Shown here: positions 55,181-61,600 of the stretch, in pieces
Position numbering within the stretch: the first letter of the stretch is position 1
Layout of the letters: every line of letters starts with the position of its first letter
IMG/VR virus record: IMGVR_UViG_3300009146_000015
Coordinates: 1-62,362 of that record
DNA: 62,362 nt
From: a virus
Reading direction: 5' to 3' (one strand)
Program-made: the position numbers and the translations under genes
The notes under the pieces: model-generated
What the model was told of the DNA's origin: nothing
Database searches by the model: none
What the model saw: only the letters and a program-made list of their open reading frames with translations

Positions 55181-55455
55181 CTGGCGAAGGCGAGTGGATG
55201 CGCCGGGCGGAAGAGGCCGAAGAACTGTCTCGTCGCTACGGGCTTGAAGCCGAAAAGTACGAGGCGGCGCTGCAGCGGATAGTCCAGTGGGCGGACGCCT
55301 ACCCACTGGACGTTTTCCCCGAACCGGACTTCGCCAAGGCGCACGAACTGCTCAAGGCAGGTGGGATGACGCTGGACGCAATCAGCGCCAGCAACATGCG
55401 ACACGTTATCGAGGGCGTCGGCAAGATCGCGCGCGACGCCCTCGCTCCCGACTAG
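55177..55455 (+). CDS. Last gene of the rightward arm, helical protein (92 aa)
   Basis: Helical start ([35 protein letters not shown]), then a short loop and a C-terminal helix ([16 protein letters not shown]). Its 3' end overlaps the end of the leftward collagen/RTX gene by 4 bp, marking where the two arms converge. I see no clear terminator between them. Function unknown. Confidence 0.5.
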   Translation: MTGEGEWMRRAEEAEELSRRYGLEAEKYEAALQRIVQWADAYPLDVFPEPDFAKAHELLKAGGMTLDAISASNMRHVIEGVGKIARDALAPD

Positions 55456-56174
55456 AAGTCGAAGTCGCCAGCGTCGAGCGATCCGATCTTCCGGCGACCG
55501 CACAGAATGCTGTCTCCACCGCCAAGGTCGATCAGTATGTTGTTTCCGACCTGCGTCATGTCGAGGTCGCCGAAGCTGGTGACATCCGTTCCCGACAGAT
55601 CGAGCTTGTCCCGCTTGGTGAGCCGGATCACGTCGTTGCCGTCGCCAGTGGCAAAGACGTAGAGGTCGGCTTGCCTGCCGCCTGCGAGGGTGTCGTCACC
55701 GAGCCCACCGATTACGGTATCCCTGCCTCTGCCGCCGAAGATGTAGTCGTCACCGCCAAGGCCGAACAGCGTGTCATTGCCGCCGCGACCGCTGATGATG
55801 TCGTTCAGTTCGGTGACCGGGTTCCAGTAATCGGCGTCGATCAGATTGGCCTTGCGCGTGCCGATGATGAAATTGCCAACGGTGTCGTTGGCGTTGGTTC
55901 CCGGAGTACCAGCAGGGCCAGCAGGGCCAGCAGGACCAGTAGGCCCAGCAGGGCCAGCAGGTCCAGGTTCTCCATCCTTACCCGGTGGACCGGCGGGACC
56001 AGGCTCCCCATCTTCGCCCGGCGGGCCGGGCGGGCCGGGCGGCCCTGCGGGTCCGGGGTCCCCATCTTCACCGTCCTTTCCGGGTGGTCCAGCAACACAT
56101 TCCTCGTCCTTGGTGTGGTCCTTGGTGCAACCGTCCTCGTGGTCCCAGTCCCAGTCCCATTGGAAATAAGTCAT
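55452..56174 (-). CDS. Collagen-like and RTX-repeat protein, probable virion spike (240 aa)
   Basis: Residues about 29-91 are 21 uninterrupted Gly-X-Y triplets ([19 protein letters not shown] and so on), which would trimerise as a collagen helix. Residues about 120-165 hold RTX-type calcium-binding nonapeptides ([38 protein letters not shown]), and the end [14 protein letters not shown] is typical of RTX C-terminal caps. The N-terminus is Trp/Asp-rich with two cysteines. Both repeat types suit an extended surface protein. It is the promoter-distal gene of the leftward late arm, behind lysis genes, with a GGGAG leader. Confidence 0.75.
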   Translation of the reverse strand: MTYFQWDWDWDHEDGCTKDHTKDEECVAGPPGKDGEDGDPGPAGPPGPPGPPGEDGEPGPAGPPGKDGEPGPAGPAGPTGPAGPAGPAGTPGTNANDTVGNFIIGTRKANLIDADYWNPVTELNDIISGRGGNDTLFGLGGDDYIFGGRGRDTVIGGLGDDTLAGGRQADLYVFATGDGNDVIRLTKRDKLDLSGTDVTSFGDLDMTQVGNNILIDLGGGDSILCGRRKIGSLDAGDFDF

Positions 56175-56212
56175 CGCTTAACTCCCTATCGCGATATTGA
56201 CGCCTGACGCTA

Positions 56213-56485
56213 CTACTTGTCGCCGCCGTTACGCCAGCCACGGTTCTTGCTCTTGTGCAGGGGCTTGAGGTTGGACCGGACGGTCTTTCCCCCTGCGCGG
56301 TGCCCCTTGATGTGAGCGGCATCGCGTGGGTCGCCCTTTTTCAGGCCCAGCATCTTGCGGGCCTTGTTGTCCTCATCGCGGATCTTGATCCGCTCCGGGC
56401 GAGCGTCGTAGCCCCGGTTCATGCGCTTGATCTGCCCGGGCGTACGATGGCTCGACGGGTCGCGTGTCTCCCCCTTCTCCGCCAC
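56213..56485 (-). CDS. Small basic protein with HNH-like region (90 aa)
   Basis: GTG start 56485, adjacent to the previous stop. The C-terminal half reads KGDPRDAAHIKGHRAGG, then SNLKPLHKSKNRG, which resembles the reduced HNH-like family where AH, a GG turn and SNL are conserved but further catalytic His residues are missing or shifted. The N-terminal part is very polar. It may be a nuclease relative or simply a basic virion-associated protein. The start is less certain than the frame. Confidence 0.5.
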   Translation of the reverse strand: MAEKGETRDPSSHRTPGQIKRMNRGYDARPERIKIRDEDNKARKMLGLKKGDPRDAAHIKGHRAGGKTVRSNLKPLHKSKNRGWRNGGDK

Positions 56486-56650
56486 CTACATCTTCCTCTT
56501 GCTGTAGTCCTTCGACGGCGCCCGGCCAGCTGGTGTCAGCTTCTTAGCGCTCGGCGTGCTGCCGATATCCTTGCCAGGACCGACGATCCCGATCGTGCCG
56601 CCAAAACGATGGGCAGGCTTCGCCTTCTTCGCTTTCTTCTTATTCGCCAT
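56486..56650 (-). CDS. Very small basic protein (54 aa)
   Basis: ATG 56650 sits 1 base after a palindrome variant whose minus-strand reading ends GGAGGTAAC, a perfect Shine-Dalgarno. The protein starts MANKKKAKKAKPAHRFGG and ends APSKDYSKRK, basic and disordered. Function unknown. Confidence 0.5.
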   Translation of the reverse strand: MANKKKAKKAKPAHRFGGTIGIVGPGKDIGSTPSAKKLTPAGRAPSKDYSKRKM

Positions 56651-56651
56651 A

Positions 56652-56668
56652 GTTACCTCCAAAGTAAT
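56652..56668. promoter_or_regulatory. Palindrome variant, 3-nt spacer, merged with ribosome-binding site (leftward)
   Basis: GTTACCTCCAAAGTAAT; read leftward it ends GGAGGTAAC one base before ATG 56650. Confidence 0.65.
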
Positions 56669-56672
56669 CAAT

Positions 56673-56831
56673 CTATTTTTCGCTCTTTTTGCCTTTGGGG
56701 GTCAGCTTTTGCGTCCCCTTCTTAAGCTCCCCCGACTTCTGCAGCGTCGACGTCGCGATCGCATACGCTTCCTCCCGGCTATGACCCTTGGCCCTCAGCT
56801 GCTGCACCAGTCGCTCGAGGATCTTCGGCAT
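56673..56831 (-). CDS. Small helical basic protein (52 aa)
   Basis: ATG 56831 follows AGGAGGAAG. The sequence, LERLVQQLRAKGHSREEAYA then IATSTLQKSGELKKGTQKLT, is a compact helical unit seen in many small phage and bacterial proteins of unknown function. It lies between a membrane protein and other basic small proteins in the late arm. Confidence 0.6.
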   Translation of the reverse strand: MPKILERLVQQLRAKGHSREEAYAIATSTLQKSGELKKGTQKLTPKGKKSEK

Positions 56832-56844
56832 CAGAAGCTTCCTC

Positions 56845-57048
56845 CTACGGCAGCGCCACGCCAAGCCCCGGCAGGATCGCCCGCAGTATCCAGAGTATTG
56901 CTAAGAGCGCAAAGACCACCCAGATCGCTTGCACCACCTTGGCCGGTATCTGCCAGCCGATGACCGTGGCAAACACATAAAGCACCAGCCAGACGACAAT
57001 GGCTGCGACGACAATGTAGATCAACGCAATGAGAACAGCCTCGATCAT
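56845..57048 (-). CDS. Small membrane protein, Thivi_2564-like, possible holin (67 aa)
   Basis: Two transmembrane segments occupy residues about 3-30 (AVLIALIYIVVAAIVVWLVL) and about 37-60 (VQAIWVVFALLAILWILRAI), with a short loop between. The sequence resembles the small Thivi_2564-type membrane proteins of proteobacteria. Proximity to the amidase (three genes upstream in the same transcript) makes a holin role plausible, but this family is also found outside phages. Shine-Dalgarno AGGAGGGAA precedes ATG 57048. Confidence 0.6.
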   Translation of the reverse strand: MIEAVLIALIYIVVAAIVVWLVLYVFATVIGWQIPAKVVQAIWVVFALLAILWILRAILPGLGVALP

Positions 57049-57148
57049 CGTTCCCTCCTGTAAAAAGCGAGGCGGTTCCGGTCACGGGTGACAGCGCTTC
57101 CCCCGAGGGTATGAGACTTCAGGGGGATTTGGACGCGCCTTTCCCGCC

Positions 57149-57511
57149 TCAGTTCTGTGGCGTCACCTTCGGCGCCGCATTGACGATTTCCCAGTCGACC
57201 GCCAGCAAGTCGGTCTGTGAGCACAGCCACGGCACCACCGAACCGTCTGCCGTCTGCATGTCGACGTGAGGCTGGTAGTTGATCTGGGTTCCTACCTCGT
57301 AGTGGGCAGCCATCGGCCGGCCCTCGCTGACGGCAAAAGTCGATCCCGGCACCAGGAACAGGAACATCCCCCTGCCGTTCCAGCCGCGCCGAGCAACGGT
57401 GGCACCGGCCAGCAGCTGTTTCACCGCCCAACCGATGCCACCGCGCTCCGCGGGGGCCTCGGCCGCGGCACGGAATTTGCGCTGGTCTTCCTCGAAGTGC
57501 TCCCTCGTCAT
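57149..57511 (-). CDS. tad2: Tad2-like anti-Thoeris protein, DUF2829 family (120 aa)
   Basis: ATG 57511 with GGGAGA 6 bases upstream is the right start; a longer frame would run into the amidase gene. Residues about 25-110 match the DUF2829/Tad2 domain (PF11195): GIGWAVKQLLAGATVARRGW, NGRGMFLFLVPG, and the closing VPWLCSQTDLLAVDWEIV. In known family members the protein forms oligomers that sequester the cyclic ADP-ribose-type signal of Thoeris, blocking abortive infection. It lies between the endolysin and small membrane protein and is therefore in the late transcript, unless an internal promoter is present. The N-terminal 22 residues are an extra helix. Confidence 0.8.
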   Translation of the reverse strand: MTREHFEEDQRKFRAAAEAPAERGGIGWAVKQLLAGATVARRGWNGRGMFLFLVPGSTFAVSEGRPMAAHYEVGTQINYQPHVDMQTADGSVVPWLCSQTDLLAVDWEIVNAAPKVTPQN

Positions 57512-57522
57512 TGTTCTCTCCC

Positions 57523-58206
57523 TCACATGAAGCTCTGAACGTGCCGGCGAAACTCGTCGCAGACCTCGGTCTTGCTCAGCCCCGACGACCACGGCAGCTT
57601 GGTGATGTCCCATTTGCCGTTCTGCGGCACGCCCTGGTTCGACTGCCACTCGCCGTGCTGCATGATCTTGTAGCGGTCGTTGGGGATCTTGTAGCGGATC
57701 GCGAGCTCGGCAGCGCACTTGGCCAGCGTCATCCACTGCAGCTCGGTCAGCGGGTATTTGCCGGCGTTGAATGGGCTCTCAACCGCACCTGCCATGCATG
57801 CTGCAGCAAGGCCAATATTCTTGGTGTTGGCTTGGTTGGTGTGGGCGGCATAACCGTCGGCATCGCTGGTACTGACGTTGGCCTTGATCGAGTAATCGCC
57901 TCGCACCAGTCGACCGCCTCCATCGACGATGATGTGGTAGTGCTCCTTGTCGGCGCTTGAAACCTCATAGGCACCCGCGCTCCAATGGGTGGTGATGTAG
58001 ATCATGGTGCATTCGGGCATCCACTCGATCGGAATGATCTGTCCTTCGGGCGGCGGTGGCGGCTCCTTGTCGAGGTCCATGCCGGTGTTAAACCAGCCCT
58101 TGGTCGCACCCTCGGTTGACGGTCCCCACAGCCCGTCGGCGCCGTAAGCGCCACAGGAAAATCCGTGGGCAATTAATTTCTCCTGAAAGGCTTTGGGCGT
58201 AAGCAT
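57523..58206 (-). CDS. N-acetylmuramoyl-L-alanine amidase endolysin (227 aa)
   Basis: The N-terminus (LTPKAFQEKLIAHGFSCGAY, then GLWGPSTEGATKGW) is a short peptidoglycan-binding-type domain, followed by a Pro-rich linker (about 48-55). The catalytic Amidase_2 domain has His74 in YITTHWSAG, a central HYHIIVDGGG, His184 in MQHGEWQ and Asp200 in KWDITKLPW, the three zinc ligands of the family. There is no signal peptide, so a holin is required for release. ATG 58206 follows AAGGGGG and a perfect-core palindrome, with a hairpin before that. Confidence 0.88.
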   Translation of the reverse strand: MLTPKAFQEKLIAHGFSCGAYGADGLWGPSTEGATKGWFNTGMDLDKEPPPPPEGQIIPIEWMPECTMIYITTHWSAGAYEVSSADKEHYHIIVDGGGRLVRGDYSIKANVSTSDADGYAAHTNQANTKNIGLAAACMAGAVESPFNAGKYPLTELQWMTLAKCAAELAIRYKIPNDRYKIMQHGEWQSNQGVPQNGKWDITKLPWSSGLSKTEVCDEFRRHVQSFM

Positions 58207-58217
58207 TTGACCCCCTT

Positions 58218-58235
58218 GTTACTTTTAGAAGTAAC
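58218..58235. promoter_or_regulatory. Palindrome (perfect core) before the endolysin
   Basis: GTTACTTTTAGAAGTAAC, 11 bp before ATG 58206 and touching the hairpin at 58236. Confidence 0.85.
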
Positions 58236-58264
58236 GGGCCGGAGAGGTCGGTGGTCTCCGGCCC
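58236..58264 (-). terminator. Hairpin before the endolysin gene
   Basis: GGGCCGGAGA with TCTCCGGCCC, a perfect 10-bp stem and 9-nt loop, read leftward between the coiled-coil gene and the endolysin. It touches the palindrome at 58218-58235, giving the same hairpin-palindrome-gene order as in the rightward arm. Confidence 0.55.
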
Positions 58265-58272
58265 GCACCCTG

Positions 58273-58647
58273 TTACCGCTTGCCGCGCCCTTCGACGTTG
58301 GGGTCATACTCGGGCTCGGGCGGTACAAGTGCTTCTGCTTCCTCACCAAGCGCTGCCGCTGCGGCATCGCGGGTCTCCTTGGCCTTGGCTTCTGCCGCGT
58401 CGGCGTTGGCGTCACTCGCCTGGTTCTCCGGCCAGCTCCGCTCCGCGGTGGCGGCGTCCTGCCGCAGCTTGTCGCGGGTCGACTGCTCGGCGTAGAGGCC
58501 GATATGGGCGTTGGCTTCGTTGGCGTCGTGCGCCGCCTTGGCGGTGTTCTTCGCCTCGCGCTCTGCCGCCTCGGCATCGCGTAATGCCTTGGCCTTCTCC
58601 TGAGCTTCGCTCTTGGGTTCAGCCTGGGCCGGTCCGATATCGCTCAT
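58273..58647 (-). CDS. Ala/Glu-rich coiled-coil protein (124 aa)
   Basis: ATG 58647 has GGAGGAAAGCG upstream and is preferred to the longer frame. Most of the chain is a charged helix (AQEKAKALRDAEAAEREAKN; DKLRQDAATAERSW; AAEAKAKETRDAAAAALG) with no membrane or signal segment, so a spanin is unlikely. It lies between the giant virion protein and the endolysin. A virion-assembly or scaffold-like helper is a guess. Confidence 0.5.
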   Translation of the reverse strand: MSDIGPAQAEPKSEAQEKAKALRDAEAAEREAKNTAKAAHDANEANAHIGLYAEQSTRDKLRQDAATAERSWPENQASDANADAAEAKAKETRDAAAAALGEEAEALVPPEPEYDPNVEGRGKR

Positions 58648-58684
58648 CGCTTTCCTCCATGTTAAACACCAGTTGTCCACTTAC

Positions 58685-61600
58685 TCACCGGGCGTTGTAG
58701 ACGCCTTGAGCCCTCTCTAGCACATAACGGTTGGCCCGGGTCGGCCGAACACCGCTTTCCATCTCCTCAATTTCCGACGACCGCCGGCTGGTGTAGGCCC
58801 TCAACGCAGCATTAGTCAGCTGTGCATCCTTCGGCTTACCGCGATTGAAGCGCTCGATCCGGCCTCGCATGCGGACACGCTCTCTGGATGAAGCGTCAGC
58901 CCATGCCCGCTGCAGCTCTCCCCGCTCCTTGTTGATGGCAGTCTGGCTGGCGTAGAACTGCGCCTTGAGATCCTGATCCTCGGCCTCGCGTTCCGGTGTG
59001 GCACCGAGCACCCGGATGAACATCTCCGAGAACGAATAGGGATCCATCGACGGGCGACCGGTGCGGGTCTCCTTGCCGAACGCACCAACGTCAACGGCTT
59101 TAATCAGATCCTTCAGCGCCTTGACCGGCGCCAGTTTCGGCAGCGCTGCCGAATAGTCACCGTCGATCAGCTCCCGTGCCCCTTGCCCGTAGTCGTAAAG
59201 CATCATCCCGGGCGCGCCGATCAGCATGTCCTGCAGCCAATTCTTGACGTCCTCGGGATCGCCGGAAGTCGGCTCGCGGGCAAGGAACATGTCGGCCATG
59301 CCGACGCGCTGCGACATGTCGAACGCCAGCCCGAACGGCAGGGCGCGGGTGATGCCACGGGTGACGACTTCACCCAGGTCGGGCCCTAGCAGGTCCGCTG
59401 CCAGTTCACGTTCGGCATTCTCGAAGTCCTGCCAGCTGAACGGCACGCCCAGCATCTGCAGTCCGAGGACCATCGCCTTGATCGGCTCTGTCGGCAGCCC
59501 GAGCGTGCCGGCCATCAGAGTGTGAGTGGCGGCGATATAGGCCAGCGACTTCAGCGCCTCGGCGCGATCGCCGGGGCTCTCGTTGCGCCACGCCCGGCCA
59601 ATCTGTTGACCGAGCAGCTGGTACATGGCGTGACCGAAGCGCTTGAACTGGAACGTCACCTTGAGCAGCGGGTGATTGAACAGTCGGGGTGCGTTAACCT
59701 CCGAATAATTGAAGTTGGTCATGTTGTTGGTGTCGTCGGCGTACTGCAGCGCGGCTTCGTGGTTGCCGCCATTGGCCGCGTACTCGAGCCGATATGCGGC
59801 GAGCAGGACGGCAGCGCGGTTGATCGCCTCGGCCGACGACGGCATCTGCCGGGTGATCTGCTCCAGCCAGTTGAGCGCGGTATCGGTTGCTTCCAGCGAT
59901 TTCGCAGCGACGCCACCCTGCGGCCGGCGCAGCCGCTGCCGTTTGGAAATCTCCAGTCCGCCGCGGAAGTCGAGGAACTGGAAGACCTCAGCCTCGCGTT
60001 CGAGTATACCCGCGCGACTGGTTAGGTCCTCGATGAAGGTGGCGCTTTCGGCATCCGGATTTTTCGCCTTCTTCCACGTCTCAACGGCCCCACGCTTGGC
60101 CATGTCGAGCGCGCCAATATCCTTGTAAGCCTTGCCAAACGCCCGCACCGTCGGCGCTACCTTGTGGCGAGCAGCAACCACCGGCATCGACACCATGCTG
60201 ACCTGCATCAGGTTCATGATGGTGTACATCGGCGAGCCGAGCCGAGCGACGAACGAAGCGGTAAGGATGCGGGATACGAATGGCGAGTACCACTGGCTGT
60301 CGTGGACAAAGCCGTTGCCCTTGTCGACGCGCTTGACGACTTCGTTCCAGATCGCCCGCCGCCCGAGCGCCCCGGCACGATGACCAGCGTCGATCGACTG
60401 CTGGCCGTCACGCATGACCTGGTTGAGCTCCTGCGCGTGCTCCAGACGGGCGAGGTAGCTGGCCGTACTGTCAGCGTAGTCGATCATCGCCCGGGTGATA
60501 TCCAGCGACGCGCCGCTGACGCTGCGGCGTGCGATCCGGCGCTTGTGGACGCGGGTCGAGCTCATCATCTGCAGCCCGAACTCCTGCGCCGCCAGACGGA
60601 GCTGGTTCTGCATCTCCTTGGGCATATCCTTGTAGCCCTGCCGCTTCTCCAGCGACTTGATCATCAGGCTGACGTCGGCAGACGAGATGTCGATGCCGCG
60701 GTCGCCGGGCGACCACTGGCGCTCCTGCACACCCTCGACGCTCTCAACGTCGGGGTCACTCTCCAGCTCATGGGCTTCCCGGAGCGCCGTCGCCTTGTCA
60801 TCGAAGAACTCGACGTGGTCCTCCTGCACCTCGGTGCGGAACACCCGGACAGCGCCGGGGTCCTTCATCGTGATCTTGACGCGGCTGCCCGGTGCCTCGC
60901 TGTCGTCAGGCAGAATGTCCCAGCTCTCGCCGGTTTTCTCGTCGACGGTGGTGCCGCTGACCCAGGCTTTTTCCTTGGTCGCAGCGGCGTATTCCATCGC
61001 CCGCTCGCGGGCGTCCTTGCCGCGGAACTCGTAGACGTTGGTGGTACCCTCCTTGAGCGTCCCCTTGAGCCGGGCAGCGGGCGCGGCAACCTTGAGCTTG
61101 GCCCGCACCACCCACTTGCCGCGCCGCATCAGCGGGAAGTACGGCCCGAGCATATGGTAGAGCTCCTTGGCCCGGACGATCCGGGTCAAAAGCTCGGGGT
61201 TGCCCTTGAACAGCGCCTTGTCGGCGTCGGTCATCTCCTTGCCGAGGATGCGATCGACCAGCCCCTCGTCGATATCCTTAGCGTCGATCTCGCCGCGGAA
61301 GCCCTCGACCAGCATGTTGTGCACCAGAAGGTGCGACATCAGGAACTGGCGCTCGCGCATGAAGTCATGCAGGTCGTGGCGGAGCTCGTCGAGATACGGC
61401 GCTGCGTCGATAATCTCGGCATACTCGCGCGACAGCTCGGCATACTTGGCCCGCGCCTGCACCCCCTTCAGCGTCGGATTGCCAACCGGGTCCTTGCCAA
61501 GATGCGTCTGGGCGGCAAGCGGCTGGTCGACGAAGACGTTGGCGTTGGTCTCATCGTTGATCAGCTGGGCGAACCGCGACCACATCTCACGCCCGGCCCG

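Noticed and set aside
57149-57736. Longer version of the Tad2 gene starting at 57736
   Set aside because: The extra N-terminus overlaps the amidase gene and is not domain-like; ATG 57511 has a clear ribosome-binding site.
58273-58680. Rz-type spanin for the coiled-coil gene next to the endolysin
   Set aside because: No N-terminal membrane segment or lipobox and no nested second frame with a lipoprotein signal.
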